This document shows positions 44,496 through 57,105 of a DNA stretch of 64,000 nt, piece by piece. Under the pieces are notes generated by a model, which saw nothing but the letters and a program-made list of their open reading frames with translations, had not been told where the DNA came from and made no database searches. The stretch lies in the NCBI RefSeq assembly GCF_030269925.1, contig NC_085116.1, forward strand, positions 3,224,001 through 3,288,000, read 5' to 3'. Position numbers and translations under genes: made by a program. The stretch's first letter is position 1. Every line of letters starts with the position of its first letter. Origin of the DNA: Bombyx mori. Its lineage: Eukaryota; Arthropoda; Insecta; Lepidoptera; Bombycidae.

Positions 44496-45010
44496 TTTAC
44501 TTATGAGCTATCAGTTCAGTATCAGAAAACTTGTTAATCATTCATTGTGGAAATCATTCTTGAACATTTATGAACTGAGAAAAAATTGTATTAAAATCCT
44601 TTATAGTCATTTCATTGAATACATGGTCACTAGCTGCTTTGCCAACTTTGTTGTTTTATCTGTAAACATACTGGAGACCTGATGTTGAATGGTCAAAGTT
44701 ACTCATAGATGTCAGCAAAGCCAGCTAAACCACTGTCTTGCTAAATAAGGCACAGAGACCTGAATGAGAATGAATGTCTCAGAAGGCAATGTTAATGCTC
44801 CCAACACAGTAGCAGAGACAAAGTGTGAAGTGAGTGTGTTTACCCATTAAAATAAAATAAAAAGTAAATACAACTCTGATGCTACTGTATTAACGAATTC
44901 ATAAAAAAAGATTATTTATCATGGTGACTTAAAACCCTCTTTAAAACATTACAATAATGTTTAACCAAATTTAAATATGCTGTACAATACCCTATGTATT
45001 TTATTTTCAG

Positions 45011-47670
45011 GTTCCATTACATTTGGACCCAGTCCACCAGAATGAAGTCTGTGACAGAAGATTATGGATCGGGAATCTAGACCTGAGAGTCAATGAGTAT
45101 GTTTAAAATATTAAAGTAATTTTCAAAGATAGCTATAAAAAAGAGAATAAATGTCTCTATATAATTTCATAACATAAAATTATAAAAGAGTTACATTGTT
45201 TTATCTTCTCATTTTCCTCCACCTTATCCCACTAGGTGAGGACGGCACAGCTAATTTTTCTCTTCCATTCTCTTCTATCAGCCGTCATCTCAACACTCAC
45301 TCCTCTCTCTTTCATATCGTCAATCACACATATCCATGTCTTCTTCGGTCGACATCTTCTCCCTCCCTCTACCTTGCACTACCATTTCCATACATCTTCT
45401 AGTCACATGCATCTTCACTTTTTTTTTTTTTATTGCTTATATGGGTGGATGAGCTCACAGCCCACCTGGTGTTAAGTGGTTACTGGAGCCCATAGACATC
45501 CACAACGTAAATGCGCCACCCACCTTGAGATACAAGTTCTAAGGTCTCAAGTATAGTTACAACGGCTGTCCCACCCTTCAAACCGAAACGCATTACTGCT
45601 TCACGGCAGAAATAGGCAGGGTGGTGGTACCCACCCGCGCGGACTCAGAAGAGGTCCTACCACCAGTAATTACGCAAATGATAATTTTGCGGGTTTCATT
45701 TTTATTACACGATGTTATTCCTTCACCGTGGAAGTCAATCGTGAACATTTTGTTGAGTACGTATTTCATTAGAAAAATTGGTACCCGCCTGCGGGATTCG
45801 AACACCGGTGCAACGTTTCAACACGAATGCACCGGACGTTTTATCCTTTAGGCCACGACGACTACATCGTTCTCTCTACGCATCACATATCCATACCACG
45901 CTAACCGTCCGCTCCTTAACTTCTTGCTTACCGGGGCTACTTTCACACTTCCTCTGATATACTCATTCTTTTCCATTTCTTTATCGTACCAATAAAAGGC
46001 AATATAATAAAACATCAATTTTTGTTCATTACCGGTATCAATTACTGAAACTGGTCCGCGTCTATGGGAATATTGAGAAGTTCGACATGCTGTTCCATCG
46101 TAGCGGACCTGCAGCCGGACAGCCGAGAGGGTTTGCGTTTGTTACATACAAATTGAAACAAGATGCTGTTAAGGCAATGAACTCATTGAATGGACAGTTA
46201 CTAGGCTGCAAAAGGATATGTGTCAAATTTGCTAAACACACTGCTGTAAGTATCAATTAACTGTAACAATTTTACATATTATATTAATGCTGTAAAGTTG
46301 TTTAAGTTCTATGTGTAGTGCATATACTTTGTAGTTATTTTATGACCTAACCTTGTTGGTGAACTACTCGATTCAATCATGAAAAATTGCAGATAGCAAA
46401 TTTTGTATTTGCAACCATGATATACTGGGTGGTTTTATAAATGAATTTGCAATGTGCCAGAGGCGAAATTTAACATACTTAGAAACGGGTATTTAAAAAT
46501 ACTACCTAGTCAAAATTTCATAAATTTGATTTTCAAATCTCTCAATATTTAGATTATTTTGATGACTCTTTTAATGAGATGAAAGATGAAATCAATAGTT
46601 ACTTTACAAAAATTGATTGGTTTTCGTTATCATGCTGTCTTGTCCTATAGTTTGTAATGAACATTGTTTACTTAGCACATTTGTCCTGATTAGTTGTGCG
46701 CGCATGCCTTTTGTTACAATTTTTATTTTTTTATTGCTTAGATGGGTGGACGCGCTCACAGCCCACCTGGTGTTAAGTGGTTACTGGAGCCCATAGACAT
46801 CTACAACGTAAAATGCGCCACCCACCTTGAGATATAAGTTCTAAGGTCTCAAGTATAGTTAGAACGGCTGCCCCAACCTTCAAACCGAAACGCATTACTG
46901 CTTCACGGCAGAAACAAGCAGGGCGGTGGTCCTACCCGCGCGGACTCACAAGAGGTCCTACCACCAGGGGAAAACCAACAAGCCCTTTTCTTTACTTGTT
47001 ATTTATTGTGTATATTTTCTTTTTAGCTTGTAATGTGTATCGTGTGCCTAATAAATAAATAAACTAATAACAAAGTAATAAAATGGTTGGCAAACAAGTA
47101 TGATAAATGGTTCAAGACAAAATCTTAAATAAATTATAAAAAATCTGTTAAACTAGTAGTCAAATCCGAATTCTGAACTACTTTGCTGAAAAAATGGGTA
47201 GGATGGTGTTGCTACTAATAGACTGCAGACACAGTGTGATACAAATTAGCAACAAATTGCCGTTTTCGCTTTAATAATGGTTCCTTTAAACCTGTATCTC
47301 GCCCTCAAAGAATAAACATTCACACAATTTACTATCAGCACTTACAGCTTCTGACATGAGGATTTAGAAAATAATTAACTTAAAAAAATATTCACAGGAT
47401 GATCAAGATAAACCAAAACCAGAGCTAGGTATACCGGCGTTGGCTGGTGCAAAACCAGAGTTTAAACTCAGCAAAAAGACAGCCATCCAATCCATAGAGG
47501 CTAAACTCAAGATGATGGAGAATATGAACCCCGGTGATGACTTTGTGATCAATAAATTAGCCGCTAATGAGACTCCAATAATAACACAATACCAGAATAA
47601 AGCCCTGCAACCTCCAAATAAAACGGTCAGCTCGTTTCGAAGACGACACCCATATCATAAGAAGAGATAA
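45011..47670 (+). CDS. RBM18: RBM18, RNA-binding protein with one RRM (first exon not found)
   Basis: A small single-RRM protein, probably nuclear. Exons found are 45011-45096, about 46035-46245 and 47398-47670, giving 189 residues plus an unseen start, as in human RBM18 (190 aa). RNP2 is LWIGNL in the first exon; RNP1 is RGFAFVTY near 46124-46147; the tail has AIQSIEAKLKMM and a basic end RRRHPYHKKR. The join from NE to YQLLKLV needs an acceptor at 46034, but the bases there are CG, not AG (see findings). An upstream AG at 45997-45998 is in frame and would add about 12 residues. The first intron seen holds RTE and Bm1 insertions, the second another Bm1. The exon upstream of 45011 must end in phase 0; none was convincing. 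Confidence 0.88.
45230..45990 (-). mobile_element. RTE-type LINE ORF2 C-terminal fragment, split by Bm1
   Basis: The minus-strand reading gives NEYIRGSVKVAPV...RLAWYGYVMRREND (about 45870-45990), then after the Bm1, DDMKERGVSVEMTADRREW (about 45230-45330). This is the conserved C-terminus of RTE-type ORF2 proteins, with frameshifts. It ends about 45 bp before the RBM18 exon at 46035, so it supplies much of that intron's 3' region. Confidence 0.75.
45418..45862 (-). mobile_element. Full-length Bm1 SINE inserted in the RTE fragment
   Basis: Poly(T) at 45418, full body, and tRNA-like head ending 'ggccacgacgac' at 45851-45862. The RTE reading continues on both sides. Confidence 0.95.
46725..46968 (-). 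mobile_element. 5'-truncated Bm1 SINE
   Basis: Clean Bm1 body from the T-run and 'ttgcttagatgggtgg' to 'gaggtcctaccaccag'; lies in the last RBM18 intron. Confidence 0.92.
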
Positions 47671-48837
47671 TCCATTAGGAATAGTAATAAAACTACTTGT
47701 TTAATTTTAGTTTATCAGTATTTCATATTTTAAGGGTTTCATTATAAGATATTTGTAAAAGTAACACATTTTCAGGTTAAAAACTGTTATTTTTAATAAT
47801 TCTCTTATTATTATTGGCTTGATTTGTAACTATGTAATTCTAATCTTGAAAATCTGCTTTAAACTACCCTGATCTGATCATTCTAGTATCTATCTGAAAC
47901 CTTTCCGTTAGTACCAGTCTAATGACAAGGGCGGTGGGTGATATTTACGTTGTGATGTTTGAGATTGAGTACATCTTGCAAATTTAATAGAAAAAAAATA
48001 TGTTGAAAATTCTTACGAATACTTATGACAGTTTTTACATAATGATATCTAAAAATAATGGTTCACAAAATTTCAGTCAGTTAAGGAATTGTTTTTTTTT
48101 TCATGTAAATTAAATGTAGTAATCATTACTGTAGCTGGTTATGGTCTGAATATTTAGTAAGTTATTCTGTTTGGTTGTAAGCTAACTTAATTTCGGTTTA
48201 GAATTTTTGATATATGCATTTTTTTTTTTTTTGTATAGATACAAATTTTTTTCCGTGCATGATGTGTTTTCATTCAAGGCAGATACTACGTTAAAACAGC
48301 CACTTCATTTTCTAACCCCTAAAATTATAATATCAAAAAATACCATATTATTTATTAGTCAGCAGTTGTAATCCTTTACAAACTAACGATTTTAATTTTC
48401 TTATTATATATTTCTCAAAAAACATAAGACTCAACTGTAATCTTTTTTGTCATAATTTATAGGAATTAAGTTAAATTCAGTATATTATTTCACAAACAAT
48501 GAACCTGCAGCTTATGTGATGTGAATGTAGTGTGATCTCAATAAAATTACATTGATGAACAAGTGTTGTTTCAAAATGAAAATCCTTATTCCATAAATAT
48601 ACTTTATTATATTTTTTACAGTCAATACGCAATTAAATAGAATAAAAAGGCAGAGTAATCAACGAATGTAAAGTATGTACATTGACTAATAACATGTTTT
48701 AAGCATAAATAGATGCAGGATAGCAGCATCTAAAACTTCACAATAAGTTATACAAAGTAAATTAGACAGTTTCATTTATTTCTAAAGTTTTATAGAGTAC
48801 ATTTTTACTTTTCTCCTTAAAAATAAATAAATAAATT
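47671..48837. promoter_or_regulatory. Convergent 3' ends of RBM18 and RRN3
   Basis: AATAAA at 48540-48545 (+) could end RBM18, and TTTATT at about 48603-48608 (minus-strand AATAAA) could end RRN3. The two 3' UTRs would then abut or overlap by a few tens of bases. No other gene is visible. Confidence 0.55.
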
Positions 48838-51800
48838 TTAGTATGGTATGCTTTCACTTGTTCTAAATCCAGGTAATACTCCATTGGACAGTGAGCTTGC
48901 TAGTTTAGAACATGGACTAACAGACATTAAAAAGTCGTCATCGTCTGCCTCCATTTTCTTTTTCATGTTTGAGTATTGAGTTTCGTCATCGCCTTCTTTT
49001 AACCAGTCTTTGTAATCGATGCACAGCGGCCATATTATTTTACCGCTTCTGAAACATTCAAAGAATTGATTTCTCTCAAGTAAGTTATAGTGTAATTGTT
49101 AGGAGGTGCATAATTAGAAACGGTTTACCCTATCTATTTTAGAATATTAAATTATCATTATACCCTCACAGCGTAACTAAGGACTCGCGACATATTAGTT
49201 TGCACAGACAATCATAGAGAAGTTGCTCACGGAACTTTACCTTATTATCAATAATTAATAACAATACGTAATAAAAGCGATTTGGTTATAATGGTAGGTT
49301 TTCGTGAGTCACATTTACTACTTTTACAGGTTTCTCTCGCGTATGTTTTATTTTATTACATTATATTAGTTTTCTGATAGTTTCAATTAAATTGGTTTAT
49401 GTGTTTTAATATGTATATTATAGCAAAATGCAATTAATCTCGGATATAGGTTAACTAAAAATTTGTAACGCTAGTGGAAGCAGGCCAAGCTGCTTTTACA
49501 TTTTGAGAAACTACTGACACTCCGCCTGTCGTAAGTTATTTGACAAATTTCCATACATTTGAGTTATAAGAAGAGGGTATATTTACCTAGGTAATTGATA
49601 AGGGTCGTATGGAAACCATTCATCATACTGCAAAATATCTGCAGACTGTAACGTGTGTCGCGCGTTGTTCTCAATAATAGCTTGACAATACACAATTTGG
49701 TGAGATCGAGTCACCGATGAAAATGCTCGTGTCACTTGCGGTGGGCAGGTGCGGAGAGGATTCAGTGTGCAAGCCACTAGCCGAGGAAGATTAAGAGACT
49801 CCACAAAGTTTAAGCCTGAAATATTAAAATAAATATCATATTAAATAGAGATAAATTATACAAATCTGTAATTGTTAATAATTTAGTTATATTTTACTGA
49901 AATTACCATTACTGAAAGAAGTGACCAAAATATTTTTTTTTAAAGATAACCTTTTTGTAAATGTGTCAGTTATACTTCACAAATGTGATTTTATTCTGTG
50001 TAGATTGCTTAGAACTGAGCTTAAAAATAGCCTTTGAACCATAAACAGAAAATTAAAACCCTATTTCATGAGCTGTAAATGTTATGACATATTGATCCAT
50101 CAAATAAAAGACTGTATTTAGTAAAGGCTTTGAAGGTGCACAACGAAAATACTTAACAATAAATAAACATTCCAAATAAATATTTTTAATATATAGAATG
50201 CTAAATTATACTCACTTTCTTTACTCATAAACAGATGCTGGTGTTTGAATGCAATTAGGTAAAACACAGCATGACATATAGCATGGAAGGCTCCATGAGC
50301 TTTAATGTTATCAGTAACAGTGGTGGACTCTTGAGCTGCAGAGATGTAGGAATGGCACCAATCTGTCATTGTCTTCAAGAATTGTACTAATCTTGAGTTA
50401 GGAACTCGAACACAACGAGCCAGCAGGCCTGCAAGATGACTGGCAGCTGTTCGTCTTGTTGCCAATGCACCAGGTCCTAGACCTTGAAGCCCTGCCGCTA
50501 CTGTCCACAGATTGTTGAGAACTCGGTCAGCGCAATGTTGGTTTATTGATATTGTATACAGCAGTAAAAATTGAACATGCCTGAAAAATATATACAATAT
50601 GTGATTAGCATATTTTGAAACTAAATGTCATGTATATATGTTTAAAAAGTGTCATATTAAAATAGTTGATTGCTGTATCTACGCTACCAATTTTTTTAAA
50701 TAGTGAATTTCATTACATATTTCACTTAAATATAAGTGTTCCACTTGTGTGCATTGACATTATCCTTGTGACAGGTTAAAAAAAAAGAACCACATTTATT
50801 ACTAGCATTGCAACAATTTTTTTAAATCTATTTAAATGAATAAAAATATTTACATAAATTAACATTAAATATTTACAGTTTAATACCATTTCTCCTCTTT
50901 TTTCAACCAATTCTCTGGTTTTTTTTTGTTTTCTCCAGTAGAATCTATTGACAAGCTTATTTAAATATAGTTTGGTATTTGGCTTCATGAATTATTTGGA
51001 ATTGTTTAGCTAAATGCCTTAATCTTTTATATTTTAAAAATTATAATTAGTATAAATCATAACATGTCAGTGATATAGTAGAGTAAGTGGTTGGAGTAAA
51101 TTTAAATTAGGTATAACATTTATATTCACAAAGATATAGGTCAAGGAATAATCAAGTTTATTGAGATTAACATTTTTTATGACATTAAAATTTATAAAAT
51201 TACAAATTTCACAAAAATTTGTACAAAAGATCATAAATTTGATGAGATCCTGTGTTTGCGAATATACCTCATTTTATTCTATTAATTGAAGCTGCTAGAA
51301 CAATGTATATTATATACATCACAACAGGACTGCTTTATGGAAGTTATAGGATATTCGCTTCCATTGCCATTCTTTATTATATTTATTAGATATTTATATC
51401 ATATCATTACTTATTACGATAAAAATAAAATAAACCTCCAAAATTCTTCCTAGATAAGACATTTATCGCATAAACACATCATGCTATACACACTACTTAA
51501 TTCCAATAAAATTAGCTTCAGTATATGGTCTTCCTCATCACATTATAAGAAGCATCTAGCCTCATCATTGTATGCATGTGAGAGTTTACATGTTTTTCAT
51601 TTATACTTTTGAATTTTAAAAACACAAAATGAGTAAGAATGTATATTATATTTTCTTACCTGATTCCGTAAGTTGGTAGTATTATTTTTTCAAAAGCTGT
51701 GCACATGTGGTGCAAAATAGGGTCTCTTTCTTCCTGTAGCCAGTGCAATACTTCTAGCATACTATAGTCTAGGGTTTCAGAGATGTCATCATGTTGTTCC

Positions 51801-54800
51801 ACATCCATGTCAAATAGTGTGTCATTCTGTTTCATTTTATTGTCACTTTCCACTATATTGCCATCCATTACTATCATTCTGAATAAAAAAAAATAAGGTG
51901 AATATGTGAGCTTTACTAAGTGGCATGTCAAATAAAATTAAACCACCATAAAGGTTGTTATTTCAAGTAGGCCTTCATAGGTGTTTTTAAATCGTCATGA
52001 CATTATGGCTAAGTTGGAAAACAGCTGCATCACAAGAGAATGAGTAAGAAACTTGGAGCTTGCTCTTTTTCTAATGTATCTATCTACAATATTTTATTAA
52101 ATAAGTACATATAAAGGTAACTTAAACAAAACAGTGTGCTTAGTGTGAGTTTTTTACGTTCTCAATAGCATAAGCTAGCCCAAATTTGTGTGCAGTAAGA
52201 ACAGCTCCTAGCAGTAAAAAACTCACACTAAGAACACTGGTCTGCCTTATTCAATGCTGGACAGAAATCTGTTTGTAGGGTTGTGGATCACAAATTCATA
52301 AGGTCCCGTCTAACATTAAAGTAGCTAGCTGTTCAAAATACTTTGATTTTTCATCTTTAACCTTTTAAAGATTAAATCTAAAATGAGAGCTGTAATAAAT
52401 TATGTCCTGGCCATACAAGTTTAAGGACTATTTTTATTTCTAGTACGTAATTGATTTTAACAAAAATTTATAACTTAAAATAATCAGTTTACAATTTGTT
52501 TTCAGATTGAATTTAAAAAATGGCTGCCTCTTACATACACCTTATTCATAAATCTTAGTTATTTAGACTGACTGCATGACATGTCTCAATATGTACGTAC
52601 AAGGTTTTGTTTACTCACCTATTAATAATAATCATCATAATTTCCTCTGTAAGTGAAGGTAGGTATTTGCTAATCCATATAAGGTTATATATGAAAGATC
52701 TATTTGAACTACAACCAGCTTTGTGATATGGAAATTGATCTATCACAGTCTCCATTAAAAGTTCATTTGTCCTAAAACAATTATTTGTTAAAATATTATT
52801 AATGTAAACATCACCTGAATTTTTCTCAATTCAGGTAATATTTTACATAGATTTTTTTAGGCCTAAATTTTTATTCTCTTGATGCCACACTAATATATCG
52901 ACCCTTGAAAGGCAAACGTGACTAAGCGACAATGAGTGAACTTTACAGTAAACTAATTTAAAGTTGAAATACCTGAAAAAAAAATCTTTTTTAACTAATC
53001 TAGCTGTAGGATTGAAATGATTTTAATAGACCTAGAAATATTTTTTTTTTGCGCATCGAATATTATTATTGCCTATCATTTATGTAAAAAGCAGTTATTG
53101 TCCTTAGTCACGTTTGCCTTTCAAGCGTCGATATGGTTTCATGCATTATATTGCATAGTCAAATGCTATGTATCTGTTAAAATTTTAATAGTGAGAATCC
53201 CAGTAACACCATCATTCCAAACAATGCTTTTTTGTATATTTTTCAAGATTTTTAGTAAGGATATACTTCTTACATTAGATTATGTAATTGTAAATGAATA
53301 CCAACATTTCATATTATCCTTCTGTATCTTCTTAAAAATGTGGCAACATCCAATTGTCAGTAATTTTTTTATGAAATGAATAGACCTTCTGGTTCTATTC
53401 AGAAGGTCACCATTCATTTCTTTGATTTCATACCAGTTTACAACTTTGGTATGTGCTATTTTTGGTCCACTTACATGTGACCATTTGCATTCTGCACCAG
53501 CAATACAGACTGAGCTGCTCAGTGATAATATTAGCATCCATCGCTGTTCAGCTCTTGTATTTAGGTAGCCGCATTTCATGCTCCCACTCAGTAATAATTG
53601 CCCGAATTTCAGTGTTACTGAAATAGAATATGTTTAGAAATTTCATTTCCAAAACCCTTTTCCAAAAGTGCTCTTCACTGATTCTCTAGAAAAGTTTTGG
53701 TAAATACTCAATCAATGGTACGAGGGCAGCACTAAAAGTATCGGGAATGGAATATTTCCACTGTCCTGTCATATTAAAATCTTTTTAATTGAAAACTCCT
53801 TGGTTTTAAAAATCGAATACCATTTATTTATTTAAAAAAAGATTCTCGGTCTTGTCACGAGGTTTTGTCAAACTTGTTTAGTCGTTGAGAAAATGGAATT
53901 GACTCGAGAAAATTCAAAAGCGATGATTTATTATGACTTTCGAAGTGGTTTAACACAAAAACAGTGTGTTGACCGGATGATTTCTGCATTTGGTGATAAA
54001 GCCCCATTCAAAACCACAATTTATCGCTGGTTTGCTGAGTTTCAACGTGGACGTGTCAAGCTCAGTGATGATCCCCGTCAAGGTCGTCCAAAAACTGCAG
54101 TCACCCAAGAAAACGTTGATGCTGTGCGTAAGCTGATTGAGGAAGATCGACATGTGACATACCGCGAAATTCAGGCAACTTTAGACATTGGCATGAGTCA
54201 AATACAAATAATCTTGCAGGAACAATTAGGTGTAAAAAAGTTGTTTTCCCGATGGATACCGCATTCGCTCTGTGAAGAGCAAAAAGCGGCTCGCGTTACT
54301 TGGTGCGTCAGAACTCTCGAAAGATTCCACGCAGGATCCTCAAATGCTGTATACAACATTGTATCAGGTGACGAATCCTGGATATACGCGTACGAACCCG
54401 AAACAAAAAACCAGTCACCAGTTTGTGTGTTCGAAAATGAGTTAAAGCCAACAAAAATTGTTTGTTCACGGAGTGTTGCAAAAAAAATGGTGGCCACGTT
54501 TGTCTCCAAAACCGGCCATGTTACGACTATTCCTCTTGAGGGACAAAGAACGGTTAATGCAGAATGGTATGCTAGCATTTATTTGCCACAGGTCGTTTCT
54601 GAACTCCGTAAAGAGAACTGCAACCGCCGCATCATCCTCCATCACGACAATGCGAGTTCTCACACCGCGCACCGAACAAGAGTTTTTAGAGCAAGAAAAC
54701 ATATAATTATTAGACCAGCCGCCGTACAGCCCCGACCTAAGCCCTAATGATTTCTATACTTTCCCTAAAATAAAGAATAAATTGCGTGGACAGAGATTTT

Positions 54801-57105
54801 CATCACCTGAATAAGCTGTGGACGCCTACAAAACGGCCATTTTGGAGACCCCAACTTCCGAATGGAATGGTTGCTTCAATGATTGGTTCCATCGTATGGA
54901 AAAATGTGTCAAATTTCGCGGAGAATACTTCGAAAAGCAATAAATACATTTTTAAATAGTAATGTTGTGTCACTTCGTTAATTCCCGAAATTTTCAGTGC
55001 CGCCTATGTATTGATTGATGTAGGTGCAAAATCACACAACATAGTTTCCAGAGTCATTTATAAAGCCAGATAGAACTCTGTGCACCTGGTTATTTTAAGA
55101 GAACAATTTCAGTCTCTCATTGACCCATTTATTATTAAGTATTATATTAAAATTTTTGAGTGTGTCACAGAAGGCTCAAATATGATCTCATCAGCTAATG
55201 TTTTGTAAGTAGTATGGTGGGTCCCATAAACTTTTTAAACATCTATGTGATGATCTTGTGGTATTCAAACATTTTTAGTTAGCTGCAGAAGACAGTTCCC
55301 AAAAAGGGAACTGTTTTAGTATAATGAGATCTGACCAATTAAATATCTCATCCAACCTTTGTAGGTTGTCAAATATATCATCAATATGCTTCATGAAGCA
55401 TTTTGATATATTAGCCTATATCCACTCACTTAAGAGTAAATACTGGGGCTAAATCAATACACATACTCAAATAATTAAATTCCCAAACCACTCTAATTCA
55501 AATTGTTGAAGATTTCTGTAAATATTTTATAAATTTTTATGTATCGTGACACATATAGGGCGCTTCATTAGAAAATAGTCCTGACATTACTTAAATTGTT
55601 AGATAGATATAAACATCCACAAACAATGTAATATGAAGCATAACCTTAAAGAAAGTTACGTAAAATACTTACATCGGCATTATTGCGATAATTTGTCCTA
55701 TGATTGTATGAATGTTAGACCAGCTATTCAATTTCTCTGTTGGTGGAGTGTCATCCCAGTTTTCTTCATTAGCTAAAAATATCATAGTCATCATCAAATA
55801 TATCTCTAACTAATGTTATGAAAATTATTATTAGATTAAGTAAGTCTGCCTAAAAAGGCAATATTTTTTTTTAAATATTATCTTGGATACTTCAACTTGT
55901 GACTGCTGGTTTGGAATCCTGCAGGCTGGTAACAATTTTTCTGATGGAATACTACTTACTTAACTAATGTTCACAAATGACTTCCACAGTGAAGTTGTGT
56001 AATAAAAATCAAACCCGTAAAAGTTTTAATTTCCTTAATTACTATCAGTAGAGAAACTTGTAAGCATGCGTGGGTAGGTACCACCACTTGCCTGCCTATT
56101 CCTGTCGTAAAGCAGTAATGTATTTTGATTGAAGGGTGGGGTAGTTGATGTACTGTAAAAACTAAGTCTTAGAACTCAGGTTTCAGGGTGGGTGGTAGCA
56201 TTAACATTCTGTATGTCTATAAGCTTCAGTGAACACTCAACACCAGGTGGGCTGTGAGCTCATCCACCTATCTAAGCATTATAATAAAAGTAACGGACTA
56301 ATAGCATGATAATAATATAATTCAGTTTTATACAATACAATATTTCAGTAGTTATATTAGTAAGAATATGAAATAAAAGAAAATCTCAAATCTTAAATGT
56401 TACTAGATTTCTGAAAGAGTACTTGTATTGACTTTTATGTGTTAAATTCTTTCACAATATTTCACAATGTTTTTATTAGTATTTACTGATTATTCGTTCA
56501 TATAAATATATATTTTATATGTTCATTTCTATTTTCTTTGTCTTTTAACAATTTTATATTTAATATTACAATTATAGAATAATATAATGTAATAGCATAA
56601 TTTATGACATCTTCATAATTCCTACAAACCAATGAATCGTAAGTGGCTATCATTGTCCAGGTATACTAGAACTACCACTGTGTGTTGCTAACTTACCTTT
56701 AAAAACCTTAACCAGACAGCTCATCACTTGCGGACAATGGTAAATATGTGCAGTGACTAGGCTAATGATGAAGGTGCTGAAAAGGTTGACTAACTTTTCA
56801 CACCTACTAGCCCACTCAACATTGCACACTGCTTCTACAAACTGCTTGAAATCCTGTCCCATAATCAGAACGCAAGAGAGACAATCTTCGAGAATAATCC
56901 GAAAATTCTCATCATTTAATGGGTAATCTCTCAAAACTCTGACTAATTCCGAGTAAGGTCCAATGTTTCCTGTTTTAGCATAATTAAGAAGTATCTGTTC
57001 TATTTGTTTTTCGGAGAATTTCAATCTAGTACGAGCTAAAGCCGCTTGGCGATCCAGAGTTTTTTGCATCAAGGACGCGACGCTTTTCCTAGCCGCTACC
57101 GCCAT
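48838..57105 (-). CDS. RRN3: RRN3 / TIF-IA, RNA polymerase I initiation factor, 7 coding exons
   Basis: RRN3 bridges RNA polymerase I to the rDNA promoter complex in the nucleolus and is the growth-control switch of rRNA synthesis. Exons are 57105-56697, 55772-55673, 52771-52619, 51878-51660, 50580-50216, 49815-49587 and 49048-48838. All junctions are GT..AG, phases agree, and the total is 1686 nt, 561 aa. Family blocks in order: LLNYAKTG and YPLNDENF (exon 1); IIGQIIAIMP (2); FPYHKAGCSSNRSFIYNL (3); ILPTYGIR-HVQFLLLYTIS (4-5); RRTAASHLAGLLARC, HGAFHAICHAVFYLIAFKHQ (5); SLNPLR-type TLNPLRTCPPQV, YDEWFPYDPYQLPR (6); KIIWPLC and an acidic DDDDFL tail (7). These match human RRN3, including the CPSV...FCYTIIE-like stretch. 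A dead mariner and a small MITE lie in introns. A 95-codon ORF overlaps the start. Confidence 0.95.
52131..52240. mobile_element. 110-bp MITE-like hairpin element
   Basis: Ends are inverted repeats with a near-identical core 'cttagtgtgagttttttac' (52131-52157 against 52213-52240). It lies in an RRN3 intron; no coding content. Confidence 0.75.
53373..53420. repeat. Near-perfect inverted repeat
   Basis: Arms 53373-53391 and 53400-53420 pair except for a two-base insertion; loop of 8 nt. It lies in the RRN3 intron that also holds the mariner. Confidence 0.8.
53719..55010 (+). mobile_element. mariner element with TIRs, inactivated
   Basis: TA-flanked ends are imperfect 27-bp inverted repeats ('tacgagggcagc', 'tatcggg' against the complement of 54984-55010, about 20 of 27 matching). 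The interior is a single mariner transposase gene. It lies in intron 2 of RRN3, on the opposite strand. Confidence 0.85.
53893..54943 (+). pseudogene. mariner transposase pseudogene
   Basis: The first 250 or so residues are open, with the N-terminal helix-turn-helix pair (FRSGLTQKQCVDRM, TYREIQATLDI). Two catalytic Asp positions follow (SGDESWIYAYEPETK and HHDNASSHTA). Near 54670-54690 the frame shifts by one base; the signature PPYSPDLSPNDF continues in the next frame. In that frame stops interrupt at 54704-54706 and 54812-54814 before the natural end at 54941-54943 (RGEYFEKQ). The mariner DD34D set is therefore present in pieces but the protein cannot be made. Confidence 0.88.
55915..56284 (+). 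mobile_element. Old, near full-length Bm1 SINE
   Basis: Bm1 order from 'gaatcctgcaggctgg' to 'gtgggctgtgagctcatcc' and 'taagcattataataaaag', with many substitutions. Confidence 0.75.

Noticed and set aside
55290..55312. Small hairpin (ACAGTTCCC / GGGAACTGT)
   Set aside because: Arms of 9 bp are expected by chance at this length.
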